The notes beneath the pieces are model-generated. The model was given only the letters and a program-made list of their open reading frames with translations. It searched no databases and had not been told where the DNA came from. Both the position numbers and the translations under genes were made by a program. From Pelomonas dachongensis (GTDB taxonomy: Bacteria > Pseudomonadota > Gammaproteobacteria > Burkholderiales > Burkholderiaceae_C): 64,000 nt of DNA. How positions within the stretch are numbered: the first letter of the stretch is position 1; every line of letters starts with the position of its first letter. This document shows, in pieces, positions 35,069 to 43,829 of this stretch. Location: contig NZ_JBIGHY010000005.1 in the NCBI RefSeq assembly GCF_043555865.1, positions 1 to 64,000 of the forward strand. The letters are read 5' to 3'.

Positions 35069-35743
35069 TTAGCGAGGTTTCAAACCGATACCGACCAGAA
35101 AATTCTCTGAAGACCGGATGCGCGAGGCCTTGGGCTTCAACGCCTTGACTGTCTTGAACCGATCCCGGAACAAAGCGACGAGCTCGTTGTATCCGCTGCC
35201 ATGGAACACCTTGGCGACCAGCGCCCCGTCAGGCTTAAGGTGCTGGCCAGCAAAATCCACCGCCAGTTCGACCAATGCTGATATGCGCGCGGCGTCGGTA
35301 GACCCGATGCCGGACATGTTGGGCGCCATGTCGGACACGACCACATCCACCGGCTTACCGGCCAGCGCAGCCTCCAGCTGCGCATAAACCTGCGCGTCCT
35401 GGAAATCGCCCTGGATGAACTGGACGCCCTCGATGGGCTCGAACTCAAGCAGGTCCAGCGCAATGATGGTGCCATTGAGTTGGCCGACCGCCGCCCCACC
35501 CCGCCCTGCTTCCGTGGGCGCGAAGCGCCGGCGAAGATACTGGCTCCACGCACCAGGCGTGGCACCCAAGTCCACGACGACCTGCCCCGGACGAATCAGC
35601 TTGAGCTCCTCATCGATTTCCTTGAGCTTGTAGGCTGCACGCGAGCGATAACCGTCCTTCTGCGCCTGTTGAACATAAGGATCGCTGACATGGTTGTTCA
35701 ACCACGCCTTGTTCAGCTTCTTGCTTTTCGTCTGAGTTTTCAT
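35069..35743 (-). CDS. rlmE: 23S rRNA 2'-O-methyltransferase RlmE (FtsJ)
   Basis: A 224-residue SAM-dependent methyltransferase that modifies U2552 of 23S rRNA (E. coli numbering). It contains SRAAYKLKEID with a catalytic Lys, the SAM motif VVDLGATPGAWSQYL, SDMAPNMSGIG with the catalytic Asp, and LVAKVFHGSG with a second Lys. A Gly-rich insert of about ten residues (EAGRGGAAVGQ) lies after the SAM motif. The ATG at 35743 is only 20 bases from the divergent yhbY start. Confidence 0.96.
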   Translation of the reverse strand: MKTQTKSKKLNKAWLNNHVSDPYVQQAQKDGYRSRAAYKLKEIDEELKLIRPGQVVVDLGATPGAWSQYLRRRFAPTEAGRGGAAVGQLNGTIIALDLLEFEPIEGVQFIQGDFQDAQVYAQLEAALAGKPVDVVVSDMAPNMSGIGSTDAARISALVELAVDFAGQHLKPDGALVAKVFHGSGYNELVALFRDRFKTVKALKPKASRIRSSENFLVGIGLKPR

Positions 35744-35751
35744 GCCTACGG

Positions 35752-35758
35752 GATAATA
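35752..35758. promoter_or_regulatory. Possible shared divergent -10 element (rlmE/yhbY)
   Basis: GATAAT on the plus strand and TATTAT on the minus strand overlap here, each a five-of-six match to TATAAT. With normal spacing, transcripts would begin at or within about three bases of both start codons. No good -35 element was found on either side. Confidence 0.35.
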
Positions 35759-35763
35759 CGGTG

Positions 35764-36243
35764 ATGCCTCAAATCATCTTGACCCCCGCCCAGCGCAAGG
35801 ACAAGCGCGCCGATGCCCATCACCTCGATCCGGTCGTGATGATCGGCGGTGACGGCCTGACGCCGGCCGTCGTAAAGGAAACCGACGCCGCGCTGAACTC
35901 TCACGGCCTCATCAAGGTCCGGGTGCTGGGAGACGACCGCGAGGCGCGCGAAGCGATGTTCGCGCAGCTGTGCGATGAGCTGAACGCCGCGCCCATCCAA
36001 CACATCGGCAAGCTGCTGGTGCTGTGGCGGCCCCTGCCAGAGAAGCCCAAGGCCGAGCGCGAACACGCCATGCCCGGACCGCGCGTCGTCAAGATCGTCA
36101 AGTTCTCCAAAAGCGGCAATGGCCGGCCGCAGATCAACAAGGTCAAGGTCATGGGCAATGAGCGCGTGACTCAGGGCGGCGAAATCAAGCGCGTCAAGAA
36201 GCGCGCCGTCAACACCAGCGTCAAGAAGCGCGCCGCTGAGTGA
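35764..36243 (+). CDS. yhbY: YhbY-family RNA-binding protein (CRM domain)
   Basis: A 159-residue protein whose first 95 residues form a CRM domain: LTPAQRKDKRADAHHLDPVV, IGGDGLT, GLIKVRV and IGKLLVLWRP, the last matching the GKxxVLYR-type signature. The lysine-rich tail of about 60 residues (RVKKRAVNTSVKKRA) is longer than in E. coli YhbY. The family associates with 50S precursors. A GTG three bases earlier (35761) is an alternative start. Its 3' end overlaps the convergent membrane-protein gene by 23 bases. Confidence 0.88.
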   Translation: MPQIILTPAQRKDKRADAHHLDPVVMIGGDGLTPAVVKETDAALNSHGLIKVRVLGDDREAREAMFAQLCDELNAAPIQHIGKLLVLWRPLPEKPKAEREHAMPGPRVVKIVKFSKSGNGRPQINKVKVMGNERVTQGGEIKRVKKRAVNTSVKKRAAE

Positions 36244-36667
36244 CCCAGGCCAGGGCCAGCACGACCAGGCCCTTCACGCCGAAGAACGCCAGCGAGGCGC
36301 CATGCAGCGCCGCGAACGACGCCACTCCGGTGCCGGCCTTCGCATCGGCCATCATTGGCTGCAGCCCGTAGTAGCCGGCAACGGTGCAGAAGATCGCAAC
36401 GAGCGGCAGCATCAAACGCGCGGAGAAGGCCTCACTCGCGCCGCCCGCTTCCGACGTGTCGCGCGTCAAGCGACGCTCGATCAACACCAACACCAGCCCC
36501 AGCGCCAGACTGATCTGTGCCTCCAGCGCGAACACACGCGCCACATATGCGCCGGCCTGTGCGCGCTCCAGCACCGCGAACGCGCTGGGTGTTGCCACGA
36601 ACGCGATGCACAGCAAAAGGCCGCCCCACAGGGCGGCCAGCAGCGCTTGCAGCCTCGCGAGCATCAC
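36221..36667 (-). CDS. DUF4149-like small membrane protein
   Basis: A 148-residue protein with four hydrophobic segments (about 5-28, 45-62, 82-100 and 124-142), typical of the DUF4149 membrane family found beside greA in betaproteobacteria. Function is unknown. It overlaps greA by four bases, so the two are co-transcribed. FVATPSAFAVLE and AGAYVARVF in the first half resemble that family. Confidence 0.7.
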   Translation of the reverse strand: MMLARLQALLAALWGGLLLCIAFVATPSAFAVLERAQAGAYVARVFALEAQISLALGLVLVLIERRLTRDTSEAGGASEAFSARLMLPLVAIFCTVAGYYGLQPMMADAKAGTGVASFAALHGASLAFFGVKGLVVLALAWVTQRRAS

Positions 36668-37140
36668 TCGTAGCGGACCTTGATGATCTCGTAGCGGCGC
36701 ACGCCGCCGGGCGCCTGCACCTCGGCCGTGTCGCCGGCTTCCTTGCCGATCAGCGCACGCGCGATGGGCGAGCCGATCGAGATGCGGCCCAGCTTGATGT
36801 CGGCCTCGTCGTCGCCGGTGATCTGGTAAGTGACAGCGTTTCCGCTGTCCTCGTCTTCCAGATCCACCGTGGCACCGAAGACCACGCGGCCGCCGGCATC
36901 CAGCGTGGCCGGGTCGATGATCTGCGCGACCGACAACTTGCCTTCCACCTCCAAGATGCGGCCTTCGATGAAGCCCTGCTTGTCCTTGGCCGCGTCGTAC
37001 TCGGCGTTCTCGCTCAGGTCGCCCTGGGCCCGCGCCTCGGCAATCGCCAGGATGACGGCAGGACGCTCCACGGTCTTCAGGCGGTGCAGCTCGTCCTTCA
37101 GCGCTTCGGCGCCGCGCTTGGTCAGGGGAATGGTGCTCAT
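36664..37140 (-). CDS. greA: Transcription elongation factor GreA
   Basis: A 158-residue factor that rescues backtracked RNA polymerase by stimulating transcript cleavage. The N-terminal coiled coil carries the acidic tip in LSENAEYDAAKDKQGFIEGRI, and the C-terminal FKBP-like domain contains ISIGSPIARALIGKEAGD. It is separated from carB by an 85-base gap with a terminator, so it probably has its own promoter. Confidence 0.97.
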   Translation of the reverse strand: MSTIPLTKRGAEALKDELHRLKTVERPAVILAIAEARAQGDLSENAEYDAAKDKQGFIEGRILEVEGKLSVAQIIDPATLDAGGRVVFGATVDLEDEDSGNAVTYQITGDDEADIKLGRISIGSPIARALIGKEAGDTAEVQAPGGVRRYEIIKVRYE

Positions 37141-37158
37141 AACTCTATCTGGGTCAGC

Positions 37159-37207
37159 AAAAAAGAGACCGCCGCTGCGATCCGGGTGGCCCGGACGGCG
37201 GCGGCGG
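37159..37207 (-). terminator. Rho-independent terminator after carB
   Basis: On the minus strand CCGCCGC..CCGGG..CCCGG..GCGGCGG forms a long hairpin followed by TCTCTTTTTTG. It closes the carA-lysE-carB operon before greA. Confidence 0.85.
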
Positions 37208-37225
37208 AATCAGTGAGAACGAAGT

Positions 37226-40200
37226 TTAGGCGAGTTCGGCGTGCAACTCTTGCAGGGATTGCACGAGCAGGCCGTCCTGGTGCTTCATGCCCTCCACGGC
37301 CGCTTCGCAGCCTGCCATGGTCGTGTAGTAGGTGACGCGGTTGGCCAGCGCGGCCTGGCGGATGTATCGGCTGTCAGCGATGGCCGTGCGGGTCTCGTCC
37401 ACCGTCGTGAACACCAGCTGAATGTCGCCGCCCTTGAGCGCATCGACGATGTGCGGGCGGCCATCCTTGATCTTGTTGATCAGCTTGACCGGCACACCGG
37501 CTTCCGTGATGGCCGCAGCCGTGCCTTTGGTGGCGACGATGCCGAACCCCAACGCGTGCAGATCCTTGGCGATGGCGACGGCCCGGGCCTTGTCGTTGTT
37601 CTTCACGGTGATCAGCACATTGCCCTGGCGCGGCAGGCGCGAGCCGGCGCCGATCTGGCTCTTCAGCATCGCCTCGCCGAAGGTGCGCGCAGCACCCATC
37701 ACCTCACCGGTCGAACGCATTTCCGGGCTAAGAATGGGGTCCACGCCCGGGAACTTGTTGAAGGGGAATACAGCCTCTTTGACGCTGAAGTACGGGGGGA
37801 TCACCTCAGCGGGCACGCGGCCTTTGCGATCGCGCTGGTCCTTCAGCTGCTGGCCCGCCATGCAGCGGGCTGCGATCTTGGCAAGCTGCTGGCCGGTGGC
37901 CTTGGACACGTATGGCACGGTGCGCGACGCACGCGGGTTCACTTCCAGCACATAGATCGTGCAGTGCTCCAGCCCCTTGGCGACATCGCCCTGGATGGCG
38001 AACTGCACGTTCATCAGGCCGACGACCTTCAGCGCCTTGGCCATGGCAGCGGTTTGACGACGCAGCTCATCCTGCACGTCGGCCGCCAACGTGTAGGGCG
38101 GCAGCGAGCAGGCTGAGTCGCCCGAGTGGATGCCAGCCGCCTCGATGTGCTCCATGATGCCGCCGATCATCACGTCGCCGGACGTGTCAGCGATGCAGTC
38201 CACGTCGACCTCGACTGCGTCCTGCAGGAAGTGGTCCAGCAGCACCGGTGACTTCTCGCTGACGCGCACAGCTTCGCGCATGTAGCGCTCCAAGTCCTTG
38301 TCGCCATGCACGATTTCCATCGCGCGGCCGCCCAGCACATAGCTGGGGCGCACGACCAGCGGATAGCCGATCTCGTTGGCCAGCGTCACCGCCTGGTCCT
38401 CGGTGCGCGCGGTGCGGTTCGGCGGCTGCTTCAGGCCCAGCTCGTGCAGCAGCTTCTGGAAGCGCTCGCGGTCCTCGGCGATGTCGATGGAATCGGGGGT
38501 CGTGCCGATGATGGGCACGCCGGCACGCTCCAGGTCCAGCGCCAGCTTCAGCGGCGTCTGGCCGCCGTACTGCACGATGACGCCGACCGGCTTTTCCTTG
38601 TCGACGATCTCCAGCACGTCTTCCAGCGTGACCGGCTCGAAGTACAGGCGGTCGGACGTGTCGTAGTCGGTCGACACCGTCTCAGGGTTGCAGTTGACCA
38701 TCAGCGTCTCGTAGCCGTCCTCGCGCATGGCGAGCGCGGCGTGCACGCAGCAGTAGTCAAACTCGATGCCCTGGCCGATGCGGTTCGGACCGCCGCCCAG
38801 CACCATGATCTTCTTCTTGTCGGTAGGGTTGGCTTCGCACTCGGCATCAGCACCTTCGTACGTGGAGTACATATAGGCCGTCTGCGTTGCAAACTCCGCG
38901 GCGCAGGTGTCCACGCGCTTGTAGACCGGGCGCACGTTCAGCGCGACGCGGCGCTCACGCACGGCGTGCTGGTTGGTGCCCAGCAGCTTGGCCAGCCGCT
39001 TGTCAGAGAAGCCCTTGCTCTTCAGCAAGCGCAGCTCGGCTTCGGAAATGGACTCGACGGCGCGACCCTTGATCTCGCCCTCGATCTGCACCAACTGCTC
39101 GATCTGCGCAAGGAACCACGGGTCCACCGCGGTCTCTTCGTAGATCTCATCCAGCGTCATGCCGATGCGGAAGGCGTCCGCCAGGTAAAGGATTCGCTCG
39201 GGGCCGGCCTCGCCAATCTCCTGAACGATGTCCTCACGGTCGGTCGAGCGCTCGGTCAGGCCGTCGATGCCGGTTTCCAGTCCGCGGAGCGCTTTCTGAA
39301 ACGATTCCTGGAAGGTGCGGCCCATGGCCATCACTTCACCGACCGACTTCATCTGCGTCGTCAGGCGCGAGTCCGCCATCGGGAACTTCTCGAACGCGAA
39401 GCGCGGGATCTTGGTGACGACGTAGTCGATGCTGGGCTCGAAGGACGCCGGCGTGACGCCGCCGGTGATGTCGTTCTTCAGCTCGTCCAACGTGTAGCCC
39501 ACGGCCAGCTTGGCGGCGATCTTGGCGATGGGGAAGCCGGTCGCCTTCGATGCCAAGGCGGATGACCGCGACACGCGCGGGTTCATCTCGATGACGACCA
39601 TGCGACCGTCCTTCGGGTTGATCGAGAACTGCACGTTGGAGCCGCCGGTGTCCACGCCGATCTCGCGCAGGATGGCAATGCTGGCGTTACGCAGCAGCTG
39701 GTATTCCTTGTCCGACAGCGTCTGGCTGGGCGCTACGGTGATGGAGTCACCCGTGTGGATGCCCATCGGATCCAGGTTCTCGATGGAGCACACGATGATG
39801 CAGTTGTCCGCCTTGTCGCGGACGACCTCCATCTCGTACTCCTTCCAGCCGATCAGGCTCTCTTCGATGAGCAGTTCGTTGGTCGGCGACAGGTCCAGCC
39901 CGCGCTTGCAAATGGTCTCGAACTCTTCCGGGTTGTAGGCGATACCTCCACCGGAGCCGCCCAGCGTGAAGCTGGGACGGATGACCATCGGGAACCCGCT
40001 GCCACCGATCTCGGCCTGGATGCGCTTCTGCACCGCCAGCGCCTCTTCCATCGAGTGTGCGATGCCTGACCGGGCCGAGCCCAAGCCAATCTTGGTCATC
40101 GCGTCCTTGAACTTCAGGCGGTCTTCGGCCTTCTCGATGGCGTGCTCGTTGGCCCCGATCATCTCGACGTTGTACTTGGCCAGCACGCCGTGCTTGTGCA

Positions 40201-40504
40201 GGTCCAGCGCGCAGTTCAGCGCGGTCTGGCCGCCCATCGTCGGCAGCACCGCGTCCGGGCGCTCCTTGGCGATGATCTTCTCGACAACCTGCCAGGTGAT
40301 GGGTTCGATGTAGGTGACGTCCGCCGTGTCCGGGTCCGTCATGATGGTCGCCGGGTTGCTGTTGACGAGGACGACCTTGTAGCCCTCCTCGCGCAGTGCC
40401 TTGCAGGCCTGGGCGCCGGAGTAGTCGAACTCGCAAGCCTGGCCAATGATGATCGGGCCCGCGCCGATGATGAGGATGGTCTTGAGGTCAGTACGTTTTG
40501 GCAT
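37226..40504 (-). CDS. carB: Carbamoyl phosphate synthase large subunit
   Basis: A 1,092-residue enzyme that makes carbamoyl phosphate for pyrimidines and arginine. It shows the duplicated ATP-grasp layout: IIGAGPIIIGQACEFDYSG at the start of the first half and VLGGGPNRIGQGIEFDYC at the start of the second, each followed by an ATP-grasp domain (PSFTLGGSGGGIA and PSYVLGGRAMEI). The C-terminal MGS-like allosteric domain includes GFGIVATKGTAAAI. It is 15 bases downstream of the lysE-type gene. Confidence 0.98.
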   Translation of the reverse strand: MPKRTDLKTILIIGAGPIIIGQACEFDYSGAQACKALREEGYKVVLVNSNPATIMTDPDTADVTYIEPITWQVVEKIIAKERPDAVLPTMGGQTALNCALDLHKHGVLAKYNVEMIGANEHAIEKAEDRLKFKDAMTKIGLGSARSGIAHSMEEALAVQKRIQAEIGGSGFPMVIRPSFTLGGSGGGIAYNPEEFETICKRGLDLSPTNELLIEESLIGWKEYEMEVVRDKADNCIIVCSIENLDPMGIHTGDSITVAPSQTLSDKEYQLLRNASIAILREIGVDTGGSNVQFSINPKDGRMVVIEMNPRVSRSSALASKATGFPIAKIAAKLAVGYTLDELKNDITGGVTPASFEPSIDYVVTKIPRFAFEKFPMADSRLTTQMKSVGEVMAMGRTFQESFQKALRGLETGIDGLTERSTDREDIVQEIGEAGPERILYLADAFRIGMTLDEIYEETAVDPWFLAQIEQLVQIEGEIKGRAVESISEAELRLLKSKGFSDKRLAKLLGTNQHAVRERRVALNVRPVYKRVDTCAAEFATQTAYMYSTYEGADAECEANPTDKKKIMVLGGGPNRIGQGIEFDYCCVHAALAMREDGYETLMVNCNPETVSTDYDTSDRLYFEPVTLEDVLEIVDKEKPVGVIVQYGGQTPLKLALDLERAGVPIIGTTPDSIDIAEDRERFQKLLHELGLKQPPNRTARTEDQAVTLANEIGYPLVVRPSYVLGGRAMEIVHGDKDLERYMREAVRVSEKSPVLLDHFLQDAVEVDVDCIADTSGDVMIGGIMEHIEAAGIHSGDSACSLPPYTLAADVQDELRRQTAAMAKALKVVGLMNVQFAIQGDVAKGLEHCTIYVLEVNPRASRTVPYVSKATGQQLAKIAARCMAGQQLKDQRDRKGRVPAEVIPPYFSVKEAVFPFNKFPGVDPILSPEMRSTGEVMGAARTFGEAMLKSQIGAGSRLPRQGNVLITVKNNDKARAVAIAKDLHALGFGIVATKGTAAAITEAGVPVKLINKIKDGRPHIVDALKGGDIQLVFTTVDETRTAIADSRYIRQAALANRVTYYTTMAGCEAAVEGMKHQDGLLVQSLQELHAELA

Positions 40505-40519
40505 GGCTTGCGAGTCTGC

Positions 40520-41158
40520 TTAGAGCGTGGTCGTGGCCAGCTTGGCCCCGAACCCAACGAAAAGTGCACCGACGCCGGCATTGGCCGCGCCAGAGAGTCG
40601 ACGCCGCGCACGAAAGGCGGCCGCAAGGCGGGCTCCGGCAAAGATCAGCGTCGAGAGATAGATGAAGCTGAGCACCTGAATGATGGCGCCAAGGATCAAA
40701 AAGGTCAGCGCGGGATGCGGGTAGGCCGGATCGACGAACTGGATAAAGAACGACAACAGGAAGGCGATGGCCTTGGGGTTCAGCAGGCTGACGACCAGTG
40801 CTTTCTTGAATGGCTGGCCGGCATCCACGGCGCGCGGTGCCTCCACGTGCGCCTCAGCGCGCCAACTCTTCACGCCGCCGCGCAGCAGCTGGATGCCGAG
40901 CCAGCCAAGGTAAACCGCGCCGGCCATCTTCACGACAAAGAAGATCTGCGGGCTGGCCATCAGCAGGGACGCGCCGCCGGCAGCGGCCGCCGTAATCAGC
41001 ACCGTGTCGCCGACGAACACGCCGCACGCCGCCACGTAGCCCGAACGCACACCGCGCTGGGCGGCGACGGACAGCACATACAGCGAGTTCGGCCCCGGCA
41101 GCAGGATGATGAAGATCGCTGCCGCCAGGTAGGTACCGATGTCGGTGATGCCGAACAT
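40520..41158 (-). CDS. LysE/RhtB-family amino-acid exporter
   Basis: A 212-residue membrane protein with six hydrophobic segments and the family features LLPGPNSLYVLSVAAQRG and VYLGWLGIQLLRGG. It resembles the leucine-efflux (LeuE) branch, but the substrate is unproven. It lies between carA and carB with gaps of 1 and 15 bases, so it is co-transcribed with carbamoyl phosphate synthase. A link to arginine or pyrimidine metabolism is only suggested by position. Confidence 0.88.
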   Translation of the reverse strand: MFGITDIGTYLAAAIFIILLPGPNSLYVLSVAAQRGVRSGYVAACGVFVGDTVLITAAAAGGASLLMASPQIFFVVKMAGAVYLGWLGIQLLRGGVKSWRAEAHVEAPRAVDAGQPFKKALVVSLLNPKAIAFLLSFFIQFVDPAYPHPALTFLILGAIIQVLSFIYLSTLIFAGARLAAAFRARRRLSGAANAGVGALFVGFGAKLATTTL

Positions 41159-41159
41159 G

Positions 41160-42320
41160 TCAGGCCTTGTTCATCAGGCCGATGAAGCGGTCAAACAGAT
41201 AGGCGATGTCGTGCGGGCCGGGGCTGGCTTCAGGGTGCCCCTGGAAGCTGAAGGCCGGCTTGTCGGTACGGGCAATGCCTTGCAGCGTGCCATCGAACAG
41301 GCTGATGTGCGTGGCGCGCAGGTTGACCGGCAGCGTCTCGGCGTCGACCGCGAAGCCGTGGTTCTGGCTGGTGATGCCGACGCGGCCGCTGTCCAGGTCC
41401 TTGACGGGGTGATTGGCGCCATGGTGGCCGAACTTCATCTTGAAGGTCTTCGCTCCGCTAGCCAGCGCCAGGATTTGGTGACCCAGGCAGATGCCGAATA
41501 CGGGGATACCGGACTCGATCAGCTGGGCGGTGGCCTGGATGGCGTAGTCGCAAGGCTCAGGGTCGCCCGGGCCGTTGGACAGGAAGATGCCGTCCGGCTC
41601 CAGGTCGAACACGGCGCTGGCAGGCGTCTGCGCGGGCACGACGGTGACCTTGCAGCCTCTCGATGACAGCATGCGCAGGATGTTGCTCTTGACGCCGAAG
41701 TCGTACGCGACGACGTGGAACTTGGGGGCGCTTTGCGTGCCGTAGCCACTGCCGAGTTGCCACTCGGTCTGCGTCCAGACTTCGTTCTCGGTGCGGCTGA
41801 CGACCTTCGCAAGGTCCAGCCCCGCCATCGACGGCGCGGCCTTCGCTTGCGCAACGGCTTCGTCAATGTCCGCCTGCGTCAGCGTCTGACCGGTGGGCAG
41901 CGCGAGGATGCAGCCGTTTTGGGCACCCCGGGTGCGCAGCACACGCGTCAGGCGGCGCGTGTCGAGCCCGGCGATGGCTACCGTTCCCTGCTCACGCAGG
42001 TAAGCGTCCAGCGTCTTGCCGGCGCGGAAGTTGGACGCGCGGATCGGCAGGTCTTTGATGACCAGACCGGCGGCAAAAATCTTGGACGCTTCGACGTCTT
42101 CGTCACTGATACCGTAGCTGCCGATATGCGGATACGTCAGCGTGACAATCTGCTTGCAATAGCTGGGGTCGGTCAGGATCTCCTGATAGCCGGACAGTGA
42201 CGTGTTGAACACCACTTCGCCGACCGTCTGGCCGGTCGCGCCGACGGACTGGCCTCGGAACACCGTCCCATCCGCCAGAGCCAGGATTGCTTGAGGGGGA
42301 TGGAGCAGGTCGGTCAGCAC
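41160..42320 (-). CDS. carA: Carbamoyl phosphate synthase small subunit
   Basis: A 386-residue glutaminase subunit that supplies ammonia to CarB. The glutamine amidotransferase triad region is clear: nucleophile Cys in FGICLGHQILALA and the His/Glu pair in FQGHPEASPGP. The N-terminal part has LADGTVFRGQSVG and NTSLSGYQEILTDPSY. I choose the GTG at 42320, which has GGAGA upstream; a TTG five codons earlier is open but less well placed. Confidence 0.97.
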   Translation of the reverse strand: MLTDLLHPPQAILALADGTVFRGQSVGATGQTVGEVVFNTSLSGYQEILTDPSYCKQIVTLTYPHIGSYGISDEDVEASKIFAAGLVIKDLPIRASNFRAGKTLDAYLREQGTVAIAGLDTRRLTRVLRTRGAQNGCILALPTGQTLTQADIDEAVAQAKAAPSMAGLDLAKVVSRTENEVWTQTEWQLGSGYGTQSAPKFHVVAYDFGVKSNILRMLSSRGCKVTVVPAQTPASAVFDLEPDGIFLSNGPGDPEPCDYAIQATAQLIESGIPVFGICLGHQILALASGAKTFKMKFGHHGANHPVKDLDSGRVGITSQNHGFAVDAETLPVNLRATHISLFDGTLQGIARTDKPAFSFQGHPEASPGPHDIAYLFDRFIGLMNKA

Positions 42321-42354
42321 AAAGGGTCTCCGCAAGTGGTTCGCGTGCCCGGCA

Positions 42355-42474
42355 TTGGTCCACCTGAGGGGATTCAGGAACGGACCAACTTGTTGAAACC
42401 GAGGGGTAGGTTTTCTAGAAACCTTACAGGTTTCCGCCGGGCAGCGCAGGGTTCAGGTAAACCCATCGAGTATA
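42355..42474 (-). promoter_or_regulatory. carA leader: -10 element and nested hairpin
   Basis: On the minus strand TATACT (42469-42474) is a candidate -10, without a clear -35. A nested hairpin lies at 42355-42388: TTGGTCC pairs with GGACCAA and, inside, CCTGA with TCAGG. A small GAAACC/GGTTTC hairpin precedes it. The leader would be about 140 bases, long enough for attenuation or translational control of pyrimidine/arginine genes. 42475-42520 holds nothing else. Confidence 0.4.
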
Positions 42475-42520
42475 GCCGACGCGGGTTAGTACGGAGGCTT
42501 CGTGACCGACTCGCGACGTC

Positions 42521-42922
42521 TCAAAGTGCCGCGATGCCGGCCTTGGCAATTTCGACGTCTTCGCTGGACTTGACGCCACTCACACCGACGGCACCGACCA
42601 CCTGACCATCGACCAGGATGGGCACGCCGCCCTCCAGCAGGCCCTGCAGACCCGGGGCGCTGAGGAAAGACATGCGACCCTGATTGATCAAGTCCTCGTA
42701 GATCTTGCTTTCGCGCTTGCCCAGAGCCGAGGTGTGGGCCTTGGCCGGAGCGATCTGCGCCGAGATGGGCGCAGCGCCGTCCAGGCGCTGCAGCCACAGA
42801 AGATGGCCGCCGGCGTCGACGATGGCGATAGACACCGCCCAGCCCTTTTGCACGGCATGGGCCTCGGCTGCGGCAGCCATGCGCTTGACGTCGGAGAGTT
42901 CGAGTTGGGGTTGCTGCTTCAT
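42521..42922 (-). CDS. HbpS/GlcG-like (DUF336) protein
   Basis: A 133-residue single-domain protein of the haem-degrading/GlcG family (PF03928). Typical features are AVSIAIVDAGGHLLWLQRLDGA, KAHTSALGKRES and the Gly-rich LEGGVPILVDGQVVGAVGVSG. No signal peptide is visible, so it is probably cytoplasmic. Family members bind haem or cobalamin or are found in glycolate loci; the role here is unknown. I start at ATG 42922 (MKQQPQLELSD). It is divergent from the Bax-inhibitor gene. Confidence 0.85.
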   Translation of the reverse strand: MKQQPQLELSDVKRMAAAAEAHAVQKGWAVSIAIVDAGGHLLWLQRLDGAAPISAQIAPAKAHTSALGKRESKIYEDLINQGRMSFLSAPGLQGLLEGGVPILVDGQVVGAVGVSGVKSSEDVEIAKAGIAAL

Positions 42923-43015
42923 GATCTTGAGTTTCAAGTGACAGGCCTCAATGTAGCTGTGTGGGACGCACCTAGAATCGGTCCGGTATTCATTGGTCCT
43001 TCGGAGGTAGACATC

Positions 43016-43708
43016 ATGAACGACAGCCTGCACACCCAATACGGCTATGCCGCCCCGGGCCTCGCTGCCGACCGTCAGCGCGTGTTGCGCAACACCTACT
43101 GGCTGCTGGCCCTGTCACTGGTGCCGACCGTGCTGGGCGCGTGGATCGGCGTGTCCACCGGCTTCATGGCCACGATGGGCTTCGGCATGAGCACGCTGGT
43201 GTTCTTCATCGGCGCCTTCGGACTGATGTTCGTCATCGAGAAGACAAAGAACAGCAGCATGGGGGTAGTGGCCCTGCTGGGCTTCACGTTCTTCATGGGC
43301 CTGATGCTGTCGCGACTGGTGGCGCAGGTACTGGGTTACCGCAATGGTGCCAGCCTGGTCATGACGGCCTTCGGCGGCACCGCGGCCATCTTCTTCGCCA
43401 TGGCCAGCTTGGCCACCGTCATCAAGCGCGACCTGTCCGGCATGGGCAAGTTTCTGTTCGTCGGCGCCATCATCCTGATGGTGGCGGGCATCGCCAACAT
43501 CTTTCTGCAGTCGTCGGCGCTGATGCTGACCGTGCTGGTGCTGATGCTGGGCGTGTTCTCGGCGTTCATGCTGTACGACATCAAGCGCGTTCTGGACGGC
43601 GGCGAGACCAACTACATCAGCGCCACGCTGGCCATCTACCTGGACATCTACAACGTGTTCCAGAGCCTGCTGTCGCTGCTGGGCATCTTCGGCGGCGAGC
43701 GCGACTGA
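43016..43708 (+). CDS. Bax inhibitor-1/YccA-family membrane protein
   Basis: A 230-residue protein with seven hydrophobic segments and a charged C-terminus (GGERD). Family signals include RNTYWLLALSLVPTVLGAW at the first helix and AIYLDIYNVFQSLLSLLGI at the end, with the conserved Asp in the last helix. E. coli YccA modulates FtsH; a similar role here is inference. GGAGG stands upstream of the ATG. The open frame before 43016 was discarded. Confidence 0.92.
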   Translation: MNDSLHTQYGYAAPGLAADRQRVLRNTYWLLALSLVPTVLGAWIGVSTGFMATMGFGMSTLVFFIGAFGLMFVIEKTKNSSMGVVALLGFTFFMGLMLSRLVAQVLGYRNGASLVMTAFGGTAAIFFAMASLATVIKRDLSGMGKFLFVGAIILMVAGIANIFLQSSALMLTVLVLMLGVFSAFMLYDIKRVLDGGETNYISATLAIYLDIYNVFQSLLSLLGIFGGERD

Positions 43709-43800
43709 TTGCCCCCCGCAGGCGCTTTGCGCCTGCCCCACCCCTCAAGGGAGCGCTGCCAGTGGCCCGGCAAAGCTGGTTCCACGGCAGCAGCTTGACG

Positions 43801-43829
43801 AAGGAGCCTGCAGACTGGCTCCTTTTTTT
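43801..43829 (+). terminator. Rho-independent terminator after the Bax-inhibitor gene
   Basis: GGAGCC, a short loop and GGCTCC are followed by seven T. It abuts the stop of the convergent glycosidase gene and may also serve it weakly. A second inverted repeat (GCAGGCG/CGCCTGC near 43720) lacks a T-tract. Confidence 0.85.

Noticed and set aside
43715..43735. Inverted repeat GCAGGCG/CGCCTGC as terminator
   Set aside because: No T-tract, and a much better terminator follows at 43801.
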